NCBI GenBank assembly: GCA_044221555.1
Contig: JBGAOY010000008.1
Location: 62,001-126,000 of the forward strand
Length of the DNA stretch: 64,000 bases
From: JAEUJM01 sp044221555
GTDB lineage: Bacteria; Actinomycetota; Acidimicrobiia; Acidimicrobiales; DATDAH01
Direction of reading: 5' to 3'
The notes beneath the pieces are model-generated. The model did no database searches and had not been told where the DNA came from. It saw only the letters and a list, made by a program, of their open reading frames with translations. The translations under genes and the position numbers were made by a program. Shown piece after piece: positions 1 to 7,353 of the stretch (position 1 is its first letter; the number at the start of each line of letters is the position of its first letter).

Positions 1-420
1 GCCCTGATCGACGGGTGGCTGGCCGCCCAACTCGAGGCGAACCCGGTGGTGAGCGCGGTCGACCACGGCGAGCCGGGCGAGCGGCGCTGGTACGTGCGTC
101 TGGCCGGCGAGGAGAAGTCCAGCTTCACCATCTGGTTCACGTTGGGTCAGCGCACGCTGCACTACGAGACCTACGTGATGCCCGCGCCCGAGGAGAACCA
201 CGCCGCGTTCTACGAGCACCTGCTGCGCCGGAACCTCAAGCTGTTCGGGGCGGCCTTCGCCATCGGCGCCGAGGACGCGGTGTTCCTCGTGGGGCAACTG
301 CCGAACGGGGCGGTGGACGAGGGTGAGCTGGACCGGGTGCTGGGCTCGCTCTACGTGTACGTCGAGCAGTGCTTCCGGCCGGCACTCCGCATCGGGTTCG
401 CAACGCGCTTCAGTACGTGA
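1..420 (+). CDS. YbjN-like domain protein, 5' end outside window
   Basis: The reading frame is open from the first base, so the N-terminus lies upstream; an in-frame GTG at 46 exists but coding similarity of style continues before it. The visible 139 residues alternate strands and helices, with the segment KSSFTIWFTLGQRTLHYETY followed by a C-terminal helix ending LYVYVEQCF. This resembles the YbjN/type III secretion chaperone-like fold found in many actinobacterial proteins encoded next to mshA. No catalytic motif is visible and no membrane segment is present. The role is unknown; cytoplasmic location is inferred. The family assignment is from pattern recognition only and should be treated as moderate. 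Confidence 0.6.
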   Translation, partial: ALIDGWLAAQLEANPVVSAVDHGEPGERRWYVRLAGEEKSSFTIWFTLGQRTLHYETYVMPAPEENHAAFYEHLLRRNLKLFGAAFAIGAEDAVFLVGQLPNGAVDEGELDRVLGSLYVYVEQCFRPALRIGFATRFST

Positions 421-437
421 ATCGTCGTAGCGTTCCA

Positions 438-468
438 TTGCTTTTCACATTCCCCGACCGTACGGTCG
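438..468 (+). promoter_or_regulatory. Candidate promoter with TetR-type operator
   Basis: A perfect 14-bp palindrome CGACCGTACGGTCG lies at 455-468, 43 bases before the MFS start. It overlaps a possible promoter, TTGCTT at 438-443 and TACGGT at 461-466, spaced by 17 bases. GACCG-type palindromes of this form are typical TetR-family operators. A drug-inducible exporter repressed by a TetR protein would fit, but no tetR gene is in the window. Confidence 0.4.
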
Positions 469-511
469 ACCCTGTCCCCGGGGCACGGGCACGGCCGCTC
501 GGATTGGGGAA

Positions 512-1750
512 GTGCGGGTGACGACGCTCCGGGCCCCGGGGACGCCGCGGGCGGCACGGGCCGGGCCCCCGCCGTTGCTGCTCATCTACGCGGTCACGGT
601 CACCGGCATCATGAACAACACCCTCATCGGCCCGGTGATCCCCGACGTCCTGGCCGCGTTCGACCGGCCCGACAGCGAGGCCGGCCTGCTGGTGGCGTCT
701 GGGGCGCTGCCCGGCATCGTGATCGCCCCCCTGGTGGGTGTGCTGGCCGACCGCTTCGGCCGCCGCCAGGTGCTGGCGCCCTGCCTGGTGGTCTTCGGCG
801 TGTTCGGCGGACTGGCCGGGATGGCCCCGTCGTTCGCCCTGGTGCTGGTGTTCCGCCTGGTGCAGGGCGTCGGCGGTGCCGGCCTGATCAACCTGGCCGT
901 GGTCGTCATCGGCGACCACTGGACGGGCAGCGAGCGGGCCCGCCTGATCGGGCGCAACGCCGCGACCCTCACCATCTCGCTGGCGGTGTTCCCGGCGGTG
1001 GGCGGGCTGCTGGCCGAGCTCGGCGGTTGGCGTCTGTCGTTCGCCCCGTACTGGCTCGCGCTGGTGACCGCGGCGCTGGTCTGGCGGCTGCTGCCCGACA
1101 TCGACCTGGAGCCCCAGCCCCACGTCCTCGGTCAGGTGCGCGATGCCGGCCGGGTGCTACGCCGGCCGTTGCTGCTGCGGGCCACGTTCGCCGCCTTCGG
1201 GGTGTTCTTCTTGATGTTCGGGCTCTTCCTCACCGTGCTCCCGGTGTTGCTCGAGGACCGGTTCGGTCTCGGCGCGGGGGCCCGGGGCCTGGTGCTCGCG
1301 GCGCCGGCCCTCACCTCGACCACCGCTGCCTTCGCGATCGGGCGGTTGCGCGCGGGGTGGGGTGGCCGGCGCCTCGTGCTGGTGGGGTCGGTCTGCTTCA
1401 CCGCGGCCTACGTCACCGTCGGCCTGGCGCCCACGCTGCTGGTGCTGCTGGTCGGCGGGCTGGCCTACGGGCTGGCCGAGGGCCTCACCATCCCCACCTA
1501 CCAGGACTTCGTGGCCGGTGCCGCGCCGCCGGCCAGCCGGGGGACGGTGGTGGCGGTGTGGGTGGGTGCCGCGCGGGCGGGCCAGGTGGCCGGACCCCTG
1601 GCCGCGGGCGTGGCCCTCACCCTGGTGGCGCCCGGCGCGGTGTTCCTCGTGGGCGGCGCGCTGGCCGCCGCCATGCTCGGTGCCCAGCTCCGCGTCGCGC
1701 CCGGGCACGTGGACCCCACCCACGTGGAACCCGCCCACGGCAACCCGTGA
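512..1750 (+). CDS. MFS transporter (drug/metabolite exporter type)
   Basis: A 412-residue protein with about 12 hydrophobic segments, the usual size for the major facilitator superfamily. The loop between segments 2 and 3 reads GVLADRFGRRQVL, the conserved MFS motif A, and segment 4 carries RLVQGVGGAG, like the motif of drug:H+ antiporters. It probably exports a small molecule across the cytoplasmic membrane using the proton gradient; the substrate is not recognisable. The GTG at 512 has a GGGGA just upstream; a GTG six bases further in is an alternative start. The C-terminal tail is His/Pro rich with a repeated HVDPTHVEPAHG pattern. A TetR-type palindrome lies upstream, and a strong hairpin follows. 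Confidence 0.85.
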   Translation: MRVTTLRAPGTPRAARAGPPPLLLIYAVTVTGIMNNTLIGPVIPDVLAAFDRPDSEAGLLVASGALPGIVIAPLVGVLADRFGRRQVLAPCLVVFGVFGGLAGMAPSFALVLVFRLVQGVGGAGLINLAVVVIGDHWTGSERARLIGRNAATLTISLAVFPAVGGLLAELGGWRLSFAPYWLALVTAALVWRLLPDIDLEPQPHVLGQVRDAGRVLRRPLLLRATFAAFGVFFLMFGLFLTVLPVLLEDRFGLGAGARGLVLAAPALTSTTAAFAIGRLRAGWGGRRLVLVGSVCFTAAYVTVGLAPTLLVLLVGGLAYGLAEGLTIPTYQDFVAGAAPPASRGTVVAVWVGAARAGQVAGPLAAGVALTLVAPGAVFLVGGALAAAMLGAQLRVAPGHVDPTHVEPAHGNP

Positions 1751-1768
1751 CCCCGGTCGTCCCCCCTC

Positions 1769-1801
1769 CCCCCACCGATCTGTCCTGGGCATCGGTGGGG
1801 G
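1769..1801 (+). terminator. Hairpin between MFS gene and proC
   Basis: CCCCCACCGAT and ATCGGTGGGGG form a perfect 11-bp stem around an 11-base loop. It lies 18 bases after the MFS stop and 13 bases before the proC ATG. No T-run follows. It most likely ends MFS transcription; because the next base starts the proC -10 box, it can also shield proC from read-through. Confidence 0.65.
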
Positions 1802-1814
1802 TAACGTCGCCGCG
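1802..1814 (+). promoter_or_regulatory. Candidate -10 box for leaderless proC
   Basis: TAACGT at 1802-1807 is followed by only 7 bases before the proC ATG. A start of transcription at the usual distance from a -10 box would fall on or next to the ATG, giving a leaderless mRNA, which is common in actinobacteria. No Shine-Dalgarno sequence is present and no clear -35 is seen. Confidence 0.4.
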
Positions 1815-2603
1815 ATGCCGGCGAAGCTCTTGGTGGTGGGTGGCGGAAAGATGGGCGAGGCGCTGGTCGCGGGGTTGCTCGCGGCCGGGTGGAGTGCGCC
1901 GAGCGAGATCGCGGTCGTGGAGCGGTTGGCCGAGCGCCGCCGCGAGCTCGCCGACCGCCTGCCGGGGGTGGTGGTGGTCGATGCCGCCAGGCCCGCCGAG
2001 GGAGTGCTGCTGGCGGTGAAGCCGCAGGACGTGGTGGCCGCCTGCGCCGAGCTGGGCCAACCCGCCCGGGTGCTCTCGATCGCCGCCGGTGTCACGCTCG
2101 CCACCCTGGAGTCGGCGTTGCCCGCGGGCACGGCGGTGGTGCGGGCCATGCCCAACACGCCGGCGACGGTGGGGGCTGGTGCCGCGGCCATCGCCCCGGG
2201 CACGGCCACCGGCGAGGGTGACCTCGCATGGGCCGAGTCCATCCTGTCGGCGGTGGGCATCACCGTCCGGGTGCCGGAGGCGCAGCTCGACGCGGTGACG
2301 GGCCTTTCGGGCTCGGGCCCGGCCTACGTCTTCCTGGTGGCCGAGGCCCTGCTGGCCGCCGGCGCCGCCGTCGGCCTGCCCGCCGACACCACCGGTGCGC
2401 TCGTGAGCCAGACCCTGCTCGGGGCCTCGAGGTTGCTCGCCGAGACCGATGCCGGGCCCGAGGCGCTGCGCATCGCCGTCACGTCACCGAACGGCACCAC
2501 CGCAGCCGGCCTCGCCGTCCTCGACGCCGCCGGGGTCCGCCAGGCGTTCGTCGACGCGGTCGTGGCGGCCACCGAGCGCTCGAAGGAGCTCGGCCGGTCC
2601 TGA
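1815..2603 (+). CDS. proC: Pyrroline-5-carboxylate reductase
   Basis: The 262-residue product catalyses the last step of proline synthesis, reduction of 1-pyrroline-5-carboxylate with NAD(P)H. The N-terminal Rossmann glycine motif VVGGGKMGEAL is at residues 7-17. The conserved AMPNTPATVG region lies near residue 110, the C-terminal dimer domain has GLSGSGPAYVFLVAEALL near 165, and the family signature appears as TSPNGTTAAGL (Asn replaces the usual second Gly of SPGGTT). Length matches the family. ATG 1815 is chosen because the glycine motif begins right after it and a -10 box lies 7 bases upstream. A stem-loop follows the stop. Confidence 0.95.
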   Translation: MPAKLLVVGGGKMGEALVAGLLAAGWSAPSEIAVVERLAERRRELADRLPGVVVVDAARPAEGVLLAVKPQDVVAACAELGQPARVLSIAAGVTLATLESALPAGTAVVRAMPNTPATVGAGAAAIAPGTATGEGDLAWAESILSAVGITVRVPEAQLDAVTGLSGSGPAYVFLVAEALLAAGAAVGLPADTTGALVSQTLLGASRLLAETDAGPEALRIAVTSPNGTTAAGLAVLDAAGVRQAFVDAVVAATERSKELGRS

Positions 2604-2604
2604 G

Positions 2605-2633
2605 CCACGCCCGTCAGGCTGCTCGACGGGTGG
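2605..2633 (+). terminator. Hairpin after proC
   Basis: CCCGTC at 2610-2615 pairs with GACGGG at 2625-2630, and the flanking CCA and TGG extend the stem across a small bulge. It starts 2 bases after the proC stop. There is no T-run, as is usual for GC-rich actinobacteria. Confidence 0.45.
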
Positions 2634-2731
2634 CCCCGCGGTGGGACCGCGATGGGACCGCCACGAGTGCGGGAGCAGGGCCGAGAACGTCGTCATCACC
2701 ATCACCACTTTCCCCACCAGCAACACTCCGC

Positions 2732-2768
2732 TAGCGTCGCCGTCACGCGGAGTAAGGGGTGAGTCCTC
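2732..2768 (+). promoter_or_regulatory. -10 box and ribosome binding site of small HTH gene
   Basis: TAGCGT at 2732-2737 is a likely -10 box like others in the window. About 25 bases of leader follow, including GGAG at 2749 and AAGGGG at 2754. This supports the unusual TTG start at 2769, because no ATG or GTG lies at a suitable distance. Confidence 0.4.
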
Positions 2769-2963
2769 TTGGCACAGTTCGACGCGCGAGCACGGCTCCT
2801 CACGGTGGCCGAGGTCGCGTCCCTCATGAGAGTCTCGACGATGACGGTGTACCGGCTGATCAAGGCCGGCGACCTGGCCGCGATCCGGGTGGGCAAGTCC
2901 TACCGGATCAAGGAGAACGACATCGACGACTTCATCGCCGCCCGCTACACCGAAGCCGGCTGA
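2769..2963 (+). CDS. Small HTH DNA-binding protein (excisionase/BldC-like, Rv0500A type)
   Basis: A 64-residue protein made almost entirely of one winged-helix domain of the excisionase/MerR type: LLTVAEVASLMRVSTMTVYRL is the helix-turn-helix and AIRVGKSYRIKENDIDDFI the wing and last helix. The same small gene follows proC in mycobacteria (Rv0500A), so position and sequence agree. The family relates to BldC, which binds DNA as oligomers on direct repeats and controls development or cell-cycle genes; the target here is unknown. The start is TTG, supported by the purine-rich AAGGGG 9 bases upstream. Expressed from its own -10 box rather than from proC. Confidence 0.85.
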   Translation: MAQFDARARLLTVAEVASLMRVSTMTVYRLIKAGDLAAIRVGKSYRIKENDIDDFIAARYTEAG

Positions 2964-2996
2964 CGGCCCCGCCCGGGCTCCGGGTCGCCGCGCACG

Positions 2997-4148
2997 GTGC
3001 GGGTCCTCGCCGCCTTCGCGGGTGGCTACGGCCACTTCGTCCCCCTGATCCCGGTGGCACGCGCCGCGGGCGCGGCCGGCCACGAGGTCGGGGTCGCCTG
3101 CCGACCGGCCCAGGTGGCCAACGTGGCCGCTGCGGGGTTCACGGCCTTCCCCACCGGCGACCCGGGCCTCGACCCGGCACCAGGCCGCCTGCCGCTGCGG
3201 CCGATCGACCCCGACCGAGAAGACCGTGTGCTTCGGGACGGGTTCGCCGGCACGGTGGCGCGCGACCGCGCCGCGGCGCTGCTCGATCTGGCGGGGGCGT
3301 GGTCACCGGACCTGATCCTGTGTGACGAGGTCGACTTCGGGGCCATGGTGGCGGCCGAGCGCCTCGGCCTGGCCCATGCATCCGTGGTGTCGATGCCCGC
3401 GGGCACCTTCGTGCGCCCCGACCTGCTGGCCGAGCCGCTGGCACGCCTGCGGACCGAGCACGGCCTCCCCCCGGACCCGTTGCTCGAGATGCGGCACCGC
3501 CACCTGGCGCTGGTTCCGGCGCCCCCGAGCTTCCGCGACCCGGCGGCGCCGCTGCCGGCCACCGCCCGCTCGATCCGCCCCACCTCGCCCGATCCCGGGC
3601 CGGTGGCGGCGCGCCCGCCGGCCGACGGCCACCGCCCGTTCGTCTACGTCAGCCTGGGCACGGCGTTCAACGTCGAGTCGGGCGACCTGTTCGCTCGCGT
3701 GACCGCAGGGGTGCGAGGCCTGCCCGTCGACGTGCTGGTGACCGTCGGCCACGAGATCGACCCGGCCGAGCTGGGCCCGCAGCCGGCCAACGTGACGATC
3801 GAGCGCTTCGTGCCGCAGTGGGCGGTCCTGCCCCGCAGCGACCTGGTGGTGTCGCACGGCGGGTCGGGCGGGGTGATCGGGGCGCTGGCCCACGGCCTGC
3901 CCCTCGTGGTGCTGCCCCTCGGCGCCGACCAGCCCCACAACGCGGCCCGGGTCGCGGCGCTGGGTGCGGGGCAGGTACTCGACGCAGTGACGGCCACACC
4001 TGACGAGGTGCAGGCCGCGGTGGCGCAGCTGCTGGGCGATCCCGACCCTCGGGCCGCCGCGGAGCGCCTGCGCGACGAGTGCGCGGCGTTGCCATCGCCC
4101 GCCGAGGCGGTGCCGTGGCTGGAGGCCATCGTGAGGCCCGTCGCCTGA
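2997..4148 (+). CDS. GT1-family glycosyltransferase (UGT/MGT-like)
   Basis: A 383-residue enzyme with two Rossmann-like halves typical of GT-B glycosyltransferases. The N-terminus VLAAFAGGYGHFVPLIPVAR is the acceptor-domain start common to macrolide and sterol glycosyltransferases. The donor site is clear near residues 285-320: SHGGSGGVIGALAHGLPLVV followed by PLGADQPHNAARV, matching the HGG...P...DQ..NA signature. It should transfer a sugar from a nucleotide sugar to a small lipophilic or natural-product acceptor in the cytoplasm. The acceptor cannot be told. The GTG start follows the HTH gene by 33 bases, and the two may be co-transcribed. Confidence 0.85.
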   Translation: MRVLAAFAGGYGHFVPLIPVARAAGAAGHEVGVACRPAQVANVAAAGFTAFPTGDPGLDPAPGRLPLRPIDPDREDRVLRDGFAGTVARDRAAALLDLAGAWSPDLILCDEVDFGAMVAAERLGLAHASVVSMPAGTFVRPDLLAEPLARLRTEHGLPPDPLLEMRHRHLALVPAPPSFRDPAAPLPATARSIRPTSPDPGPVAARPPADGHRPFVYVSLGTAFNVESGDLFARVTAGVRGLPVDVLVTVGHEIDPAELGPQPANVTIERFVPQWAVLPRSDLVVSHGGSGGVIGALAHGLPLVVLPLGADQPHNAARVAALGAGQVLDAVTATPDEVQAAVAQLLGDPDPRAAAERLRDECAALPSPAEAVPWLEAIVRPVA

Positions 4149-4162
4149 GTGACCTCGACAGA

Positions 4163-4177
4163 TAGCGTCGGGTGAGC
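4163..4177 (+). promoter_or_regulatory. Candidate -10 box for near-leaderless SAM hydrolase gene
   Basis: TAGCGT at 4163-4168 stands 9 bases before ATG 4178. No Shine-Dalgarno precedes either the GTG at 4172 or the ATG at 4178, so a near-leaderless transcript starting about 4175 is the simplest reading. Confidence 0.35.
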
Positions 4178-5059
4178 ATGACCTTGCGCTACGACACCCT
4201 CACGTTCCTGTCCGACTACGGGCGCGCCGACGAGTTCGTCGGCGTGGTGCACTCGGTGGTCCGCTCGATCGCCCCCGAGGTGGCCGTGGTCGACCTCACC
4301 CACGACATCGCCCCCCACGACGTGCGCGCCGGGGGCCTGCTGCTGGCCCGCAGTGCCCAGTACCTGTGCCCGGGGGTGGTGCTGGCGGTGGTCGATCCTG
4401 GCGTCGGGGGCGACCGTCGAGCGGTCGCGGTGGAGGTGGGCGACGGCATCTCGGTGCTGGTCGGGCCCGACAACGGCCTGCTGGCCCCCGCGGTGGCCAT
4501 GGTGGGCGGCGCCACACGGGCCGTCGAGCTCACCAACGCCGAGTTCCACCTGCCGGCAGCCGGTGCCACCTTCGCCGGCAGGGACATCTTCGCCCCGGCC
4601 GCGGCGCAGCTGTGCCGGGGGGTCGACCTGGCCGAGCTGGGCGACCTGATCGACCCTGGTGTGCTGCAGCCGGGGGTCCTGCCGCTCAGCCGCAGCGAGG
4701 ACGGGTCGGTCTTCGCCCAGGTGCTGTGGGTCGACCGCTTCGGCAACGTGCAGCTCAACGTCGACCCCGACGAGCTGGCGGGCCTCGACGATCGGGTGCG
4801 CCTCCGCTTCGGCGACACCACCCGATCGGCCCGGCGGGGTGAGATCTACGCCGACCTCGGGCCGGGCGACGTGGGCCTGCTCACCGACTCGTACGGCCTG
4901 ATCGCCATCGCGGTGAACGGCCACTCCGCGGCCGACACCCTGGGCCTGGCCGAGGGCGACGAGGTCACCATCGAGCCCCTCGAGGGCGACGACGCGGACG
5001 ACCGAGGCGGCAGCGGCGTGCCCACGCCGGTGTCGCTCACCGAGAGGACCTCCCGATGA
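4178..5059 (+). CDS. S-adenosyl-L-methionine hydrolase (DUF62 / SAM hydroxide adenosyltransferase)
   Basis: The 293-residue protein belongs to the DUF62/fluorinase-like family. Members split SAM into adenosine and methionine using water (hydroxide) as nucleophile. The N-terminal FLSDYGRADEFVGVVHSV with the conserved Asp, the VDLTHDIAPHDVRAG segment, VVDPGVGGDRR and GPDNGLLAPAV are all family landmarks, and the C-terminal WVDRFGNVQLNV is the conserved DxFGNxxxN motif. Size is normal. ATG 4178 is preferred to GTG 4172 because of the nearby -10 box. Its stop overlaps the start of the next small gene by ATGA, so the two are translationally coupled. Confidence 0.85.
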   Translation: MTLRYDTLTFLSDYGRADEFVGVVHSVVRSIAPEVAVVDLTHDIAPHDVRAGGLLLARSAQYLCPGVVLAVVDPGVGGDRRAVAVEVGDGISVLVGPDNGLLAPAVAMVGGATRAVELTNAEFHLPAAGATFAGRDIFAPAAAQLCRGVDLAELGDLIDPGVLQPGVLPLSRSEDGSVFAQVLWVDRFGNVQLNVDPDELAGLDDRVRLRFGDTTRSARRGEIYADLGPGDVGLLTDSYGLIAIAVNGHSAADTLGLAEGDEVTIEPLEGDDADDRGGSGVPTPVSLTERTSR

Positions 5060-5211
5060 GGAAGGGCACGACGATCGTGTTGGCCATCCTGCTGCTGTTG
5101 ATCCTGGGGGCGGCGACGCTGCAGCTGTTCTTCCTGGCCTCGCGCGACGAGGGCGATCCCCGCCCGTCGCAGGCGCCGCAGACGCCACTCACGTCGACCA
5201 CCCTGGGCTAG
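5056..5211 (+). CDS. Small single-pass membrane protein (51 aa)
   Basis: The 51-codon frame begins with the ATG of an ATGA overlap with the SAM hydrolase stop. The product is MRKG followed by a hydrophobic helix (residues 5-28, TIVLAILLLLILGAATLQLF) and a Pro/Ser/Thr-rich tail. This looks like one N-terminal membrane anchor with the tail outside, or an uncleaved signal. No family is recognised. The coupling, the basic N-terminus and the clean membrane segment support a real gene despite its size. Its function could be tied to the SAM hydrolase or it may simply be a membrane micropeptide. Confidence 0.6.
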   Translation: MRKGTTIVLAILLLLILGAATLQLFFLASRDEGDPRPSQAPQTPLTSTTLG

Positions 5212-5229
5212 ACGGCGCGAGACGGGTAC

Positions 5230-5246
5230 ACGAGCCGAGGGCTCGT
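5230..5246. terminator. Bidirectional hairpin between convergent genes
   Basis: ACGAGCC and GGCTCGT form a perfect 7-bp stem with a 3-base loop in the 69-base gap between the convergent small membrane protein gene and the ABC permease gene. The position suggests termination for both strands. Confidence 0.5.
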
Positions 5247-5280
5247 TGCCCCCGAGCAGGCCTGGGGAGGCGCGCCAGGC

Positions 5281-6180
5281 TCAGACGGTGGCCGCGAGGG
5301 AGTCGCGGGTGAAGCGCCTGGCGCCGCGCAGGATCAACCACGCGGCGAGGGCCCACAGGAGGGCGCCGATGCCGAGGGCCACGGCCAGATCGACCAGCAG
5401 CAGGCCGGTGGCCTGGCCCATGGCCAGGAAGATCAGGGGCAGGATCACCGCGCCGCCCAGCTGGTTGGCCTCCTGCGCGGTGCGGGCGCGGGCCGACACC
5501 CGCACCATCACGCCGAGGCCCAGTGCCGCCACCGCCGGCGCCACCCAGATGATCATCACCATCCAGAGCCGGGTGGGCAGGAACAGGCGGTGCATCACCG
5601 GCCAGGCCACGGAGTTGGCCACCACCGCGAAGCACGCGAACCCGATCCACGACACCGCGAGGGCGGGGATGAACGCCCCGGCCAGCTTGGCGAGGAACAG
5701 GTCGCGGTCGGCCATGGGCAGGTGCAGGAGCGACTCGAGGGTCTTGCGCTCCTTCTCGCCGGCGAAGGCGTCGGCGGCCAGCACCGCTGAGATCATCAGG
5801 GGCACGATCAGGAACAGCGGGGCCAGCAGGTAGCCGTTCACCAGCACGATCATCTGCTCCTCCGGGGGCAGGCTGGTGATGGGGTCGGCCACACCGTGGG
5901 GCAGGCGGGTGAGGAAGTCGCCCACCTGGACCGCGGCGGAGTGCGAGGCGATCAGCCCGATCACCAGGGGCAGCACGATCAGCAGCAGCACGGGCACGAA
6001 GAGCATCGGCAGCACGACCGCCTTGGACCGCTTGACCGCCGTGAGGTCCTTCGCCACCACGGCCCGCATCTGCACGAACCGCACACGGCGGGCGAGGGCC
6101 CGCTCCGACCGGGGGTCGCCCACCTGGGGCGCGGTGCCGCCGCCGCCGACCCGCGGGCCGTCCAGCGCCAACTCGCTCAT
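5281..6180 (-). CDS. ABC-2 type transporter permease
   Basis: A 299-residue integral membrane protein with about six hydrophobic segments, starting after a cytoplasmic N-terminus (VFVPVLLLIVLPLVIGLIAS; IVLVNGYLLAPLFLIVPLMI; and others). The segment AADAFAGEKERKTLESLL is the conserved motif of ABC-2/NatB-like permeases. The gene starts inside the end of the ATPase gene (ATGA-type overlap at 6177-6180), so both are made as one export system. The N-terminal 35 residues are Gly/Pro/Arg rich and probably disordered. Substrate is unknown; NatAB-like sodium or drug export are possibilities. Confidence 0.85.
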   Translation of the reverse strand: MSELALDGPRVGGGGTAPQVGDPRSERALARRVRFVQMRAVVAKDLTAVKRSKAVVLPMLFVPVLLLIVLPLVIGLIASHSAAVQVGDFLTRLPHGVADPITSLPPEEQMIVLVNGYLLAPLFLIVPLMISAVLAADAFAGEKERKTLESLLHLPMADRDLFLAKLAGAFIPALAVSWIGFACFAVVANSVAWPVMHRLFLPTRLWMVMIIWVAPAVAALGLGVMVRVSARARTAQEANQLGGAVILPLIFLAMGQATGLLLVDLAVALGIGALLWALAAWLILRGARRFTRDSLAATV

Positions 6181-7313
6181 GCCGCGTGCACCGCCTCGGA
6201 GGAGCCACCGTGGTCCGCGCCGGCTTCCACGTCGCCGTCGCCGGGTGGGTCCCCCTCGGGAGCGGGGGCCTCGACGCCGCCCCTGGTCCCGGCCTGAAGG
6301 CCGGACGGGGCGCCGGACTGCTCGCGCATCCGGCGGGCCTCGAGCTCGAAGTAGACGTCCTCCAGGGTGGGGGGCCGGGGGGTGGAGGCGTACACCCGCA
6401 GGCCGGCGCCGACGAGGGTGCCCACCACCTCGGGCAGCACCTCGCGGTCACGCACCAGCAGCGTCGCGCCGGTGGCGGCGCCTGATGCCTCGAGCACGCC
6501 GTCGACCCGCCCGATGAGGTCGAGCGTGGCCGGCTCGGCCGGCGCACCCAGGTCGAGCTCGGCGGCGAGCCCGCTCCACAGGCCGGCGGCGATCACCTCG
6601 GGCTCGCCGAAGGCCTGGAGCCGCCCGTGGTGCAGCACGGCCATGCGGTCGGCCAGCTTGCCCGCCTCGCCGAGGAAGTGCGTGCACAGGATGACCGTCC
6701 GCCCGTGGTCGGAGGCCAGCGAGCCGATGTGGTCGACGACGTCGCGGGTGGCCGCCGGGTCGAGCCCCGACGTGGGCTCGTCGAGGAAGAGGACCTCGGG
6801 GTCGTGCAGCAGGGCCCGGGCGAGGGCCACCCGCTTGCGCTGGCCCGTGGAGAAGCCGGCGATCTGGCGGTCGGCCTCGGCCGACATGCCGAACTGGTCG
6901 AGCAGCGCACCGGCGCGGGCCGCCGCGGCCTTGGTGGGCAGGCCCCGGATCCGGGCCGCGAAGGCCAGGTTCTCGCGGGCGGTGAGCCGCTCGTCGAGGC
7001 CGGCGTTCTCGGTCAGCACGCCGGTGCGCCGGCGCACCGCGTCACCGTCCACCGACGGGTCGAGGCCGAGCACCCGGGCGCGGCCCGAGTCGGGCCGGAG
7101 CACCCCGTCGAGCAGCCGGATGGTGGTGGTCTTGCCCGCCCCGTTCGGCCCCAGCAGGGCCAGCACCTCACCCTGGCGGACGTCGAAGGTGAGGCCGTCC
7201 ACCGCCACTCGCCTCCCGCTCTGTGAGGCCGCTCGGGCCTTCGGGCCCGGGAAGGCCCGGGTCAGGTCGTGCGTCTCGATCGCCAGGCCGGACGGGCGCG
7301 GAGGGAGGGCCAC
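6177..7313 (-). CDS. ABC transporter ATP-binding protein
   Basis: The ATPase partner of the downstream permease. Walker A is LLGPNGAGKTTT, the signature is FSTGQRKRVALARALL, Walker B is VLFLDEPTSGLDP, and the H-loop is ILCTHFLGEA. ABC-2 systems of this shape export lipids, ions or drugs. GTG 7313 is chosen (378 residues) because longer versions would overlap the divergent acyl-CoA ligase promoter and the domain begins only 10 residues later; no clear ribosome binding site is seen, so the start is uncertain. An insertion of about 15 residues (KARAASQSGRR) precedes the Walker A strand. The C-terminal 110 residues are a linker domain with a Gly/Glu/Asp-rich tail. Confidence 0.85.
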   Translation of the reverse strand: MALPPRPSGLAIETHDLTRAFPGPKARAASQSGRRVAVDGLTFDVRQGEVLALLGPNGAGKTTTIRLLDGVLRPDSGRARVLGLDPSVDGDAVRRRTGVLTENAGLDERLTARENLAFAARIRGLPTKAAAARAGALLDQFGMSAEADRQIAGFSTGQRKRVALARALLHDPEVLFLDEPTSGLDPAATRDVVDHIGSLASDHGRTVILCTHFLGEAGKLADRMAVLHHGRLQAFGEPEVIAAGLWSGLAAELDLGAPAEPATLDLIGRVDGVLEASGAATGATLLVRDREVLPEVVGTLVGAGLRVYASTPRPPTLEDVYFELEARRMREQSGAPSGLQAGTRGGVEAPAPEGDPPGDGDVEAGADHGGSSEAVHAA

Positions 7314-7353
7314 GGAAGTGCTATCGGCAGCGGTATCTGCTGGACTGAGGACC

